Assembly: GCA_046342195.1 (NCBI GenBank)
Contig: JBKDQE010000013.1
Coordinates: forward strand, 124,001 to 188,000
Length of the DNA stretch: 64,000 bases
From: CANHBY01 sp046342195
Lineage (GTDB): Bacteria; Pseudomonadota; Gammaproteobacteria; Burkholderiales; Burkholderiaceae_C
Reading direction: 5' to 3'
Shown here: positions 9,043 to 16,607 of the stretch, in pieces
Numbering within the stretch: position 1 is the stretch's first letter
Layout: every line of letters starts with the position of its first letter
Program-made: the position numbers and the translations under genes
The notes under the pieces: generated by a model
What the model saw: only the letters and a program-made list of their open reading frames with translations
Told to the model about the DNA's origin: nothing
The model's database searches: none

Positions 9043-9471
9043 TCAAGGAGTGTTGTTCTGGGCTGCAAAGGTCATGCGCGGAAGATTCGCCCGGCGAGCA
9101 GCGTCCATAACGGTAATGACCGATTGGTGTGGAGCAGCGGCATCTGCGGAGATGATCACGACGGCGTCTTTGCCACCCACACTGTTGGCCGCCGCTGCGA
9201 GCTCACGGGAGAGCACTTCTACTTTGCGGCCATCTACCGGGCGCTTATTGACCAAATAACGCCCATCAGAAGATACCAGAACAACCACTTCTGAGGGTCG
9301 CTCATGCTGCTTGTCTGCGTCTGCGGTGGGAAGCGTAATTTGCAATTCAGTGAATTTGGAATAAGTGGTGGAGAGCATCAGGAAAATAATCACAACCAGC
9401 AATACATCAATGAACGGAATCAGATTGATTTCCGGTTCTTCCTGATGTGCTTTCCGAAAGTTGATTGGCAT
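9043..9471 (-). CDS. exbD: ExbD/TolR-type energy-transduction protein
   Basis: This inner-membrane protein of about 142 residues has one N-terminal helix (INLIPFIDVLLVVIIFLM) containing the essential proton-path Asp in the PFIDV motif, then a periplasmic domain. With ExbB it couples the proton gradient to outer-membrane transport or envelope functions. The frame extends seven codons to a GTG at 9492; the internal ATG at 9471 fits family starts better. ExbB is 44 bases upstream and lpxK follows directly, the usual Burkholderiales arrangement. TolR is the close alternative, but no tolA or tolB is present here. Confidence 0.9.
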   Translation of the reverse strand: MPINFRKAHQEEPEINLIPFIDVLLVVIIFLMLSTTYSKFTELQITLPTADADKQHERPSEVVVLVSSDGRYLVNKRPVDGRKVEVLSRELAAAANSVGGKDAVVIISADAAAPHQSVITVMDAARRANLPRMTFAAQNNTP

Positions 9472-9515
9472 GGCGAAGATTCTCAATGACACTGGAAAAT
9501 GGGTTGATCGGGAAA

Positions 9516-10154
9516 TCAGGCTGAGGTGCGGGGGCTGGCCGCAGAAAAACGCATAAGGTGAGGAATGATGCGCTCGGCAGATTCTTCCAGTTGCATCACA
9601 TAGCCATTCACCAAACCGCGAAAATAGCGGTAAAACATAAGTGCAGGAATGGCCACAATCAGGCCGAATGCCGTGTTGTACAAGGCAATTGAAATGCCTG
9701 CAGCCAATGCTTGCGGATTGGAATTGCCGGGGCTTTGGGAACCGAAAATTTCAATCATGCCGATGACGGTACCCAACAGGCCAAGCAAAGGCGCTGCGGT
9801 GGCGATGGTGCCAATGGCGTTTAAAAATCGCTCAAGATGATGGGCCGCCGATCGACCAGCAGTTTCCAGGGCGCTACGAAGTGAGGCTTCAGTGATTCGG
9901 GGGTCGGCCATCAGAGCCCTGAGGCCAGCGGCCAAAACAGTACCCAGAACTGAATTTTGAGCCAGTTTGTTGACCACTTCCGCATCGGGAAGTTGCGATC
10001 GAGTGACTTGCAAAACTTCATCAAGGAGCCTTGGAGGCACGATGGCTGCGGAGCGAAGGCTTACAAATCGTTCGATGATAAGAGTCAAGACGGCGACGGA
10101 GCAGAAAATAAGCGGCCAGATCGGCCAGCCAGCGGCTTGTATGATCGAAAACAA
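9516..10154 (-). CDS. exbB: MotA/TolQ/ExbB proton channel family protein (ExbB)
   Basis: This 212-residue inner-membrane protein has three helices, with the conserved GLLGTVIGMIEIF segment and a third helix in NTAFGLIVAIPALMFY. It pairs with ExbD as the proton-driven motor. The start appears to be TTG at 10154: a GAAAGG ribosome site sits six bases upstream, and the protein then begins with the helix entry FSIIQAAGWPIWPL seen in relatives. A further upstream TTG at 10199 would add 15 residues with no similarity. It heads the leftward string exbB-exbD-lpxK-trm112-kdsB. Confidence 0.9.
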   Translation of the reverse strand: MFSIIQAAGWPIWPLIFCSVAVLTLIIERFVSLRSAAIVPPRLLDEVLQVTRSQLPDAEVVNKLAQNSVLGTVLAAGLRALMADPRITEASLRSALETAGRSAAHHLERFLNAIGTIATAAPLLGLLGTVIGMIEIFGSQSPGNSNPQALAAGISIALYNTAFGLIVAIPALMFYRYFRGLVNGYVMQLEESAERIIPHLMRFSAASPRTSA

Positions 10155-10546
10155 GGCGTACCTTTCAGCGACGATGCGCGGAGTTGAATCGACAATCAAA
10201 ACTTCTCGGAGATACGTGATTGTGCATCATCTCGATAGAGACGGCTGACTCAAAGATCTGATTGACGGGCAATTGTGGCGGTATTGAACCCGCCAATGAA
10301 AGCTGTTTGCCCCCTGTTTCATCCACTGTTCCTGTGGATAACTTTGTGGATAAGTCTATCGATACCCCCCTGAAAGCCAGTCTTATCAAGCCTTTCAATA
10401 GATTGCTTAATTTTTGTGCAGAAAAAAATCTTTATAAAACAATAACTTATGAAAAAAATTAAAGTTCCTGGTGGTTTTACTGAGTTTTGGGTGCTGCATA
10501 GCTTGAATTGTGAAATTCTCTGGCCTTATGCCACAAGGCTTTGCGC
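10155..10546. other. Intergenic region between divergent exbB and xseA: DnaA boxes beside an AT-rich tract
   Basis: No gene is visible in this 392-base stretch. It must hold the promoters of the leftward exbB operon and of rightward xseA. Near its middle are two perfect DnaA boxes (10333-10341 and 10345-10353), and about 50-115 bases to the right comes a strongly AT-rich tract (roughly 10402-10470) that would melt easily. The arrangement resembles a small origin-like or DnaA-controlled region. dnaA, gidA and rpmH are not in the window. Confidence 0.6.
10333..10353 (-). promoter_or_regulatory. Two direct DnaA boxes
   Basis: TGTGGATAA occurs at 10333-10341 and again at 10345-10353. Each is the exact complement of the consensus DnaA box TTATCCACA, in the same orientation with starts 12 bases apart. 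Two perfect boxes so close are unlikely by chance. They could be part of an origin, a DnaA titration site or DnaA control of xseA or exbB. Confidence 0.7.
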
Positions 10547-11842
10547 ATGATTGAGCCTCTTAAACCTCGAGTTTGGGACATTTCCAGTTTCATCCTCGCA
10601 GTGGCTGATACCTTGGCGGCTCGTTTCTCGGTGTGCTCGGTACAGGGTGAACTGTCCAGCTTTTCAAAGGCCGCAAGCGGCCATTGCTACTTCAGCCTCA
10701 AGGACACTCATGGCGGTGAGGGCCTCCTCCGTTGTGCCATGTTCCGTCGAGCCGTGGCTCTATTGGACTTTGTGCCCAAGGAGGGTCAGCAAGTACGTGT
10801 TCAGGGGCGGGTATCGGTTTATCAGCCCCGTGGGGAGTTGCAGTTTGTGGTGGAGTCAATGCAAGAGGCTGGCACCGAAGGGGCCCTGATGGAGCGTTTG
10901 ATGAGGCTCAAGACACAACTTGAGGCCGAGGGCCTGTTTGCCTCAAGCCGCAAGCGCCCGCTGCCGGCTTATCCAAGTCGGTTGGGCCTGGTGACTTCCT
11001 TGGGAGCAGCGGCTTTGCACGATGTCCTTACCTCTTTGGCACGCCGGGCGCCTCATGTTGAAATGATCGTATACCCAAGCTTGGTGCAAGGCGCACAGGC
11101 CCCTGAATCGATTGCTCAGGCCATTGAAATCGCGGGCCGACGAGCCGAAGTTGACGCCCTTTTGTTGTGCCGGGGTGGGGGTTCTTTGGAAGACTTATGG
11201 TCATTCAATGATGAGCGCGTGGTGCGTGCTATCGTTGCATGCCCCCTGCCAGTAGTTTGTGGCATAGGTCATGAAACCGATATGACTTTGGCCGACTTTG
11301 CCGCTGATTTGCGGGCTGCCACCCCGACGGCAGCCGCAGAAATGTCTGCTCCAGCCACATCGAATTGTCTCGCTTACCTCAAGCAGTTGGCCGAGCAATT
11401 AAACCGTCGCATGAACCTTCGTTTGAGCCTGTGCTCACAGCGTCTTGATCATTTGACCTTGCGCTGGATTCAGCCGGGTGATGTGGTTCATCAACAGGAA
11501 CGGCGACTTCAGGGCCTGGCATATCGGCTGCTGAATCTATCGGCCTGCTGGCAAGACAGGCATCATGCCTTATTGCGCCGGGCTCACCGTTTGCACCATG
11601 CACAAGCACGCCTGATTCAATCTGAGCAACAACGTATTCAAGCCCTGGAGGTTCGTCTGAAAGCCATCGACCCCCATCAGGTGTTACGTAGGGGCTACGC
11701 ATGGCTGAGGGATCAGAGCGGGCGCCCACTCGGTTCAGTGACCGATGTTGCAGCCCAAAGTGCACTGTGCGCAGTGATGGTTGATGGCGAGTTACACTTG
11801 CGGGTAGAGTCTGTGCAGCCTGCTGCCAAGTCGGGTTCTTGA
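10547..11842 (+). CDS. xseA: Exodeoxyribonuclease VII large subunit
   Basis: XseA is the catalytic subunit of exonuclease VII, which degrades single-stranded DNA. The 431-residue protein has an N-terminal OB-fold domain (about 10-110, with GHCYFSLKD and VQGRVSVYQPRGELQ), then the catalytic domain with LVTSLGAAALHD, LLCRGGGSLEDLWSFNDE and GIGHETDMTLAD, and a long helical region ending in the RGYAWLRD segment. The ATG at 10547 has AAGG eight bases upstream and was preferred to the TTG two codons earlier. The small subunit XseB is not nearby. It is followed by sodB in the same direction. Confidence 0.95.
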   Translation: MIEPLKPRVWDISSFILAVADTLAARFSVCSVQGELSSFSKAASGHCYFSLKDTHGGEGLLRCAMFRRAVALLDFVPKEGQQVRVQGRVSVYQPRGELQFVVESMQEAGTEGALMERLMRLKTQLEAEGLFASSRKRPLPAYPSRLGLVTSLGAAALHDVLTSLARRAPHVEMIVYPSLVQGAQAPESIAQAIEIAGRRAEVDALLLCRGGGSLEDLWSFNDERVVRAIVACPLPVVCGIGHETDMTLADFAADLRAATPTAAAEMSAPATSNCLAYLKQLAEQLNRRMNLRLSLCSQRLDHLTLRWIQPGDVVHQQERRLQGLAYRLLNLSACWQDRHHALLRRAHRLHHAQARLIQSEQQRIQALEVRLKAIDPHQVLRRGYAWLRDQSGRPLGSVTDVAAQSALCAVMVDGELHLRVESVQPAAKSGS

Positions 11843-11879
11843 GTCTTACCAAGCCAGTCAAGGCCCGATGTGCCCAAAA

Positions 11880-11899
11880 TCAGGGCCTTCCTGCCCTGA
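11880..11899. terminator. Strong hairpin between xseA and sodB
   Basis: TCAGGGC (11880-11886) and GCCCTGA (11893-11899) form a perfect seven-base-pair stem with a six-base loop, 38 bases after the xseA stop. No T-run follows on the plus strand, so it is not a textbook terminator; it may attenuate readthrough, protect mRNA ends or belong to the sodB leader. Confidence 0.4.
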
Positions 11900-11935
11900 C
11901 ACCCCCGAAGCAAGTTGATATCGGCCTCGAATCAA

Positions 11936-11945
11936 CCCCCCCCCC
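11936..11945. repeat. C10 homopolymer in the sodB leader
   Basis: Ten consecutive cytosines lie about 20 bases before the sodB ATG and just before the GGAAAA ribosome-site region. A tract of this length is prone to slipped-strand mutation, and its position could change spacing or leader structure of sodB mRNA. Confidence 0.75.
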
Positions 11946-11964
11946 TCATTCTGGAAAAAAGACC

Positions 11965-12549
11965 ATGGAACACACTCTGCCACCCCTGCCCTATCCCATT
12001 GATTCTTTGGCCCCGCATTTGAGTCAAGAATCCCTTGAGTTTCACCATGGCAAACATCACAACGCTTACGTGGTTAATCTCAACAATCTGAAAAAGGGGA
12101 CCGAATTTGAATCTCTCAGCCTCGAAGAAACTATCAAAAAGTCTTCTGGATCCATTTATAACAATGCAGCCCAGATTTGGAACCATACTTTCTTTTGGAA
12201 CTGCATGAAACCCCAAGGCGGCGGTGAGCCTAAAGGCGCATTGGCAGCCGCCATCCATGCCAAGTTTGGCTCCTACACAGCGTTCAAGGAAGTTTTTGTG
12301 AAGAGTGCCGTGGGAAATTTTGGGTCTGGCTGGACTTGGCTGGTGAAAAAACCAGATGGCAGCGTTGATATCATCAATATGGGGGCCGCAGGTACCCCCT
12401 TGCAGACGGGGACGGACAAGGCTTTGCTCACGGTTGACGTATGGGAACATGCCTACTACATCGACTACCGCAACCTGCGCCAAAAATTCGTCGAGACCTT
12501 CTTGAATTCTTTGGTCAATTGGGATTTTGTCGAAGCCAATTTCGCCTGA
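11965..12549 (+). CDS. sodB: Superoxide dismutase, iron type
   Basis: SodB converts superoxide to hydrogen peroxide and oxygen in the cytoplasm. All four metal ligands are present in the 194-residue protein: His27, His74, Asp158 and His162 (the last two within DVWEHAYY). The segments FHHGKHH, NHTFFW and AAGTPL are those of the Fe rather than the Mn branch, but cambialism cannot be excluded. The frame is open far upstream into the xseA end, but homology starts at the ATG at 11965, preceded by a GGAAAA site. The leader contains a hairpin and a C10 tract. Confidence 0.95.
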   Translation: MEHTLPPLPYPIDSLAPHLSQESLEFHHGKHHNAYVVNLNNLKKGTEFESLSLEETIKKSSGSIYNNAAQIWNHTFFWNCMKPQGGGEPKGALAAAIHAKFGSYTAFKEVFVKSAVGNFGSGWTWLVKKPDGSVDIINMGAAGTPLQTGTDKALLTVDVWEHAYYIDYRNLRQKFVETFLNSLVNWDFVEANFA

Positions 12550-12574
12550 TCAGAAACCAAAAAACCGCGGCAGT

Positions 12575-14095
12575 ATGAGTTTGCCACCGACCGTCGCGCC
12601 TTGGAGTGAAAGCCTTCGCTGGACGCATCGCTTTGCCAGCCTCGGCCCTGCTTTTTACACTGAAATTGTGCCCCAAGGCTTGCCTGACCCGCACTGGATC
12701 GCGCACAGCCCTTGGGCAGCCCAGCTTTTAGGCTGGCCCACCGATTGGTGGTCTGAGCCAAGCGGCCTGGCGGTCTTCAGTGGTCAGGTGATCTGGCCCT
12801 CCATGCGTCCCTTGGCCAGCGTTTACAGCGGTCATCAATTTGGAGTTTGGGCGGGCCAATTGGGTGATGGCAGGGCGCTGTGGCTCGGTGAAGTCGAAAC
12901 CCCCTCGGGCCCCATGGAACTGCAACTGAAGGGCGCAGGCCGCACACCTTACTCACGCAGAGGCGATGGGCGAGCCGTGTGGCGCTCATCAATCCGGGAA
13001 TTTTTATGCTCTGAGGCCTTGGCCGGACTGGGTATTCCCACCACTCGGGCCCTGTGTATCACCGGCTCACGCCTGACTGTGCAGCGCGAGACTCTCGAGC
13101 CCGCTGCGATCGTGACCCGGGTGTCGCCGAGCTTCATTCGTTTTGGTCACTTTGAGCATTTTTCGTACTCTGGCCAACACAAGGAACTGAAGGCGCTGGC
13201 AGATTTCGTGATCAGGCATTATTGCCCTGAATGTGCCTTGGAGGCGTCACCTTATGCAGCCCTGCTGAAGTGGGTGGCCCAGAACACCGCTGAATTGATC
13301 GCCAGCTGGCAGGCTGTGGGCTTTTGTCATGGCGTGATGAACACAGACAACATGTCCATCTTGGGCCTCACCCTTGATTATGGCCCCTTTGGCTTTCTTG
13401 ATGCCTACCGTCCGGAACACATCTGCAACCATTCTGATCATCAAGGCCGCTATGCCTATGATCAACAACCAACCATCGCTTCCTGGAACTTGTATGCGCT
13501 TGGGCAGGCACTGATGCCCCTGATTCAAAACACCGACACCGCTCTTGCCGCCCTTGAAACATACCAGCCCCATTACTCCAGAGCCTGGGCTCAGCGTTTA
13601 CGTGCCAAACTGGGGCTGCAAACTGCTCTGCCTCAGGACCTTGAATTGGCGCAATCATTGTTGCAACTCATGGCCGACAATCGGGTTGATTTCACCATTC
13701 TTTTTCGCCGATTGTGCAGCTTTGATAGCACACCACAAGCCCTCAACGAGAGCATCCGGGCTTTATTCATGGACCAAACGGGATTTGACCAATGGGCACA
13801 ACACTATAAAGCTCGCCTAAGCTTGGAACCAGGGGGGGGTAGTCCTGATCAAGATCGAGCCCGGATGATCCGCATGCGCCAGAGTAACCCTTGGATGGTA
13901 CTGCGCAATCACCTTGCACAAACTGCCATTGAGGCGGCTCAGCAGAATGATTTTTCTGAAATTGAGCGGCTGCTCGAAGTCGTTGTTCAACCCTTTGAAG
14001 AAGCCATTCCAAGTTTAGAAGCGCATCACTTTGCACGCTACGCTGGCTTTCCGCCCGATTGGGCTCAACAACTCGAGGTATCCTGTTCATCATGA
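12575..14095 (+). CDS. selO: SelO/YdiU family protein adenylyltransferase
   Basis: SelO is a pseudokinase-fold enzyme that transfers AMP from ATP to protein hydroxyl groups and is linked to oxidative stress. The 506-residue protein shows VYSGHQFGVWAGQLGDGRA, the lysine segment LQLKGAGRTPYSR, REFLCSEA and the inverted active-site loop GFCHGVMNTDNMS with LDYGPFGFLD. The ATG at 12575 gives the normal length; the frame extends into sodB only through a TTG. Its stop overlaps the msrB ATG (ATGA), coupling it to another redox-repair gene. A G8 run lies inside the gene near 13832. Confidence 0.94.
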   Translation: MSLPPTVAPWSESLRWTHRFASLGPAFYTEIVPQGLPDPHWIAHSPWAAQLLGWPTDWWSEPSGLAVFSGQVIWPSMRPLASVYSGHQFGVWAGQLGDGRALWLGEVETPSGPMELQLKGAGRTPYSRRGDGRAVWRSSIREFLCSEALAGLGIPTTRALCITGSRLTVQRETLEPAAIVTRVSPSFIRFGHFEHFSYSGQHKELKALADFVIRHYCPECALEASPYAALLKWVAQNTAELIASWQAVGFCHGVMNTDNMSILGLTLDYGPFGFLDAYRPEHICNHSDHQGRYAYDQQPTIASWNLYALGQALMPLIQNTDTALAALETYQPHYSRAWAQRLRAKLGLQTALPQDLELAQSLLQLMADNRVDFTILFRRLCSFDSTPQALNESIRALFMDQTGFDQWAQHYKARLSLEPGGGSPDQDRARMIRMRQSNPWMVLRNHLAQTAIEAAQQNDFSEIERLLEVVVQPFEEAIPSLEAHHFARYAGFPPDWAQQLEVSCSS

Positions 14096-14517
14096 GCAAA
14101 GATAAACTTCGCAAGGTTCAAAAAACAGACGACCAATGGCACTCTGAACTGGAACCTTTACAATATGAAGTGACTCGCCATGCTGCCACTGAACGGGCCT
14201 TTAGTGGCCAATACTGGAACCATTGGGAGGCGGGCCAGTACCTCTGCATTTGCTGCAACACACCGCTGTTTTCCTCTGAAAAGAAATTTGATGCTGGCTG
14301 TGGTTGGCCAAGCTATACCCAAGCTATTCATGACCAACTGATCGATCGTGTCCTGGATACCAGTCATGGCATGGTTCGTATTGAAGTGCTCTGCGAGAAC
14401 TGTGGTGCCCATTTGGGCCATGTCTTTGATGATGGCCCTGACTCGACCGGTGAGCGGTTTTGTATCAATTCCGCTGCAATCAACTTTGTCAAGCCAAACC
14501 CTGATGCTTCTTCATGA
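14092..14517 (+). CDS. msrB: Peptide-methionine (R)-S-oxide reductase MsrB
   Basis: MsrB reduces the R epimer of methionine sulfoxide in proteins. The 141-residue protein has the structural zinc site Cys52/Cys55 and Cys101/Cys104, the GCGWPS motif near residue 69, and the catalytic Cys124 in RFCINSAA. The resolving-Cys position common in some MsrBs was not checked. The ATG at 14092 overlaps the selO stop as ATGA and was preferred to an upstream in-frame start inside selO. Its own stop overlaps the next gene in the same way, so selO-msrB-yciB are probably co-translated. Confidence 0.96.
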   Translation: MSKDKLRKVQKTDDQWHSELEPLQYEVTRHAATERAFSGQYWNHWEAGQYLCICCNTPLFSSEKKFDAGCGWPSYTQAIHDQLIDRVLDTSHGMVRIEVLCENCGAHLGHVFDDGPDSTGERFCINSAAINFVKPNPDASS

Positions 14518-15173
14518 AACTTCTATTTGATTTTTTGCCTATTGTTCTGTTTTTTGGCACCTTCAAATACGCGGAAAGCCACAAAGACCGGGCCTCGGCG
14601 GTTGCCACTGAATATCTGGGGTTTTGGGTGTCAGGTGGGGCAGTCGGGCCGAACGAAGCCCCGATTCTCCTGGCTACGGTGGTGGTGATGATCGCGACTT
14701 TGGCTCAGGTGGCTTTTTTGGTACTGCGTCGGCAAAAGGTCGATATGATGCTGTGGGTCAGTTTGGCATTGGTGGTGCTGCTCGGGGGGGCCACCATCTG
14801 GCTTCACAGCGAAACTTTTATCAAATGGAAACCCACCGTTCTGTATTGGGCCATGGGCTTTGCGCTGGCCGCCTCGGCTGGATTCTTCAAGAAAAATCTG
14901 ATTCAACGCCTGTTGTCTGAAAAAGTTGACGTTCCCGCATCAGTCTGGGCTCGCCTGAATTGGGCCTGGATCGTTTTTTTCTTGCTCATGGGGGGGCTGA
15001 ACCTGTTTGTGGTTTATTCTTTTTCATCAGAGGTTTGGGTCAATTTCAAATTATTTGGCGTTTTGGGCCTGATGCTGGTATTTACCGTGGCCCAAGGGGT
15101 TTATTTAAGTCGCCACATGAGTGAGTCTGCTTCACCCCCAACACTTGCCAAGCCTCCCGCCGCTGAGCTTTGA
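14514..15173 (+). CDS. yciB: Intracellular septation protein A / YciB family membrane protein
   Basis: This 219-residue inner-membrane protein has about five or six helices and the family signature starting MKLLFDFLPIVLFF with TFKYAES, a central IKWKPTVLYWAMG and WVNFKLFG near the end. YciB proteins affect septation and envelope integrity; the exact activity is not established. The ATG overlaps the msrB stop by four bases. The usual C terminus is followed by a short Ser/Pro/Ala tail. BolA follows after 27 bases. Confidence 0.93.
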   Translation: MKLLFDFLPIVLFFGTFKYAESHKDRASAVATEYLGFWVSGGAVGPNEAPILLATVVVMIATLAQVAFLVLRRQKVDMMLWVSLALVVLLGGATIWLHSETFIKWKPTVLYWAMGFALAASAGFFKKNLIQRLLSEKVDVPASVWARLNWAWIVFFLLMGGLNLFVVYSFSSEVWVNFKLFGVLGLMLVFTVAQGVYLSRHMSESASPPTLAKPPAAEL

Positions 15174-15200
15174 AACTGGATCACTGGCAACCGATACATC

Positions 15201-15473
15201 ATGCCCCCCACAGCCCAAGACATTCATGTTGCACTGAAAAAAGCCTTCCCTGATGCGGAAATGGACGTTCAAGACGACAGCCACCTTCATGCCGGACACC
15301 CTGGTGCCCGTGAAGGGCGCCACTTCAGAGTACGCATCATCAGCACCCGTTTCATTGCGTTGAACAGGGTTAGCCGTCATCGGCTGGTTTATGATGCTCT
15401 GGCCGATGATTTCAAGCAGGGCATTCATGCGCTTGCCATTGAAGCAAAGAGCCCCTCTGAAACTGCTCAGTAA
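15201..15473 (+). CDS. bolA: BolA family protein
   Basis: BolA-type proteins are small class II KH-like proteins that bind glutaredoxins and influence iron-sulfur and morphology control. The 90-residue protein shows the family core: VALKKAFPDAEMDVQDDSHLHAGH, then the conserved RFIALNRVSRHRLVYDAL and IHALAIEA. The histidine used for cluster binding with glutaredoxin is present in the SHLHAGH segment. It lies between yciB and the parvulin genes, as in many Burkholderiales. Confidence 0.93.
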   Translation: MPPTAQDIHVALKKAFPDAEMDVQDDSHLHAGHPGAREGRHFRVRIISTRFIALNRVSRHRLVYDALADDFKQGIHALAIEAKSPSETAQ

Positions 15474-15567
15474 TTGAAAAGCAGGCCTCGGTACGCTTTT
15501 TCTTCCGGATTGTGAGTGAAGCAAGCCTTCGGCCCAGAAACAATTGAACAAAAAGGGTTCATCCATC

Positions 15568-16368
15568 ATGAGTAAACTCTCGCCCCTCTTTAGGCTGTTA
15601 TTGCCGATCTGCTTGGCCGTTCCTTTACTCAGCCAAGCCGAAACACTGGCCACCGTGAATGGCAAAGAGGTTCCCAAGTCACGCGCGGACGATCTGATTG
15701 CTCAATTCAAGATTCAGGGCCAAAGCATTACCCCGGAACTGGAGCGCCAGGTTTATGATGAAGTGGTACTTCGCGAGATTTTTCTTCAGGAAGCCGAACG
15801 TCAGGGCTTAAATCATTCAGAAGCCCTCAAAGCTCAAATTGAACTTGCCCGCCAAAGCCTGACTATCAATGCCCTTTTCAATGAATATAAAAAAGCCAAT
15901 CCAGTCAGTGATACCGATATTCAGGCCGCTTATGACAGTTTCAAGGCTCAAGCTTCAACGGTTGAATACCGTACACGCCACATCCTGGTCAATAAAGAAA
16001 GCCTCGCTAAACAATTGATTGCCCAACTTAAAAAAGGCGCCAAATTTGACGTGCTTGCACGCAAATATTCGAACGACTCAGGCAGCAAAAATAAAGGGGG
16101 TGATCTTGATTATGCTGATCCAAAAAATTTTATCTCAGAATTTTCAGAAGCCATGATCAAGTTGAAAAAAGGCCAATTTACTCAGGAACCCGTAAAATCA
16201 GAGTTCGGTTATCACATTATTAAACTTGAAGATTCACGTGAAACCCCTTTCCCTGCCTTGAATGATGTCAAACCCCAAATACAAAAAAATCTGGAGCAAC
16301 AACGTTTGACGCAGTTTCGCGAAGAACTGCGTGGAAATGCCAAAACAGATTACACGTTTTCAAAGTAA
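15568..16368 (+). CDS. Periplasmic parvulin-type peptidyl-prolyl isomerase (first copy)
   Basis: This 266-residue secreted foldase has a signal peptide (hydrophobic core LFRLLLPICLAVPLL, then SQAE), a SurA/PrsA-like N-terminal helical chaperone region and a parvulin domain. The domain is recognised from RTRHILVNKE, the KYSNDSGSKNKGGDLDY loop and EFGYHIIKLED near the end. It helps fold periplasmic or outer-membrane proteins. The ATG at 15568 puts the signal peptide at the N terminus; the upstream TTG at 15544 would add eight polar residues. A close paralogue follows 239 bases downstream. Confidence 0.93.
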   Translation: MSKLSPLFRLLLPICLAVPLLSQAETLATVNGKEVPKSRADDLIAQFKIQGQSITPELERQVYDEVVLREIFLQEAERQGLNHSEALKAQIELARQSLTINALFNEYKKANPVSDTDIQAAYDSFKAQASTVEYRTRHILVNKESLAKQLIAQLKKGAKFDVLARKYSNDSGSKNKGGDLDYADPKNFISEFSEAMIKLKKGQFTQEPVKSEFGYHIIKLEDSRETPFPALNDVKPQIQKNLEQQRLTQFREELRGNAKTDYTFSK

Positions 16369-16394
16369 TTTTTTTGATTTCATCCGCCCAAAGA

Positions 16395-16551
16395 AACCTC
16401 TGCAAAACCCCTCATGGATGAGTGTACCTTTCCCGGATGGGGGATGCCAGGCGGTTTTGCAGCCTGTCGCGTGGGCTACAGGCAAAAAAGCCAACGCCTC
16501 AGACCTCATTCTGGAAAAGATGCGATCGCCGCGAGGGGTTTTGCAGAGGTT
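16395..16551. repeat. 157-bp palindromic element with 19-bp perfect terminal inverted repeats
   Basis: The sequence at 16395-16413 is the exact reverse complement of 16533-16551, 19 bases each. Inside are two further nested pairs: AGGCG/CGCCT (16449-16453 and 16495-16499) and GCCTGT/ACAGGC (16462-16467 and 16478-16483). The whole can fold into one long stem with a central hairpin. It lies between the two parvulin genes and carries no convincing gene. A miniature mobile element, a structured leader or a processing site are all possible. Confidence 0.65.
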
Positions 16552-16607
16552 CCCAAGGCTACTCCAGCCCCCATATTTTTTATCCTGACCACAACACCTG
16601 CACTTTT

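Noticed and set aside
11880..11899. Hairpin as a minus-strand terminator
   Set aside because: A T-run would follow on the minus strand, but no leftward gene ends there; exbB starts far to the left.
16422..16607. Upstream extension of the second parvulin gene
   Set aside because: The frame is open, but the extra residues are encoded by the palindromic element and would bury the signal peptide.
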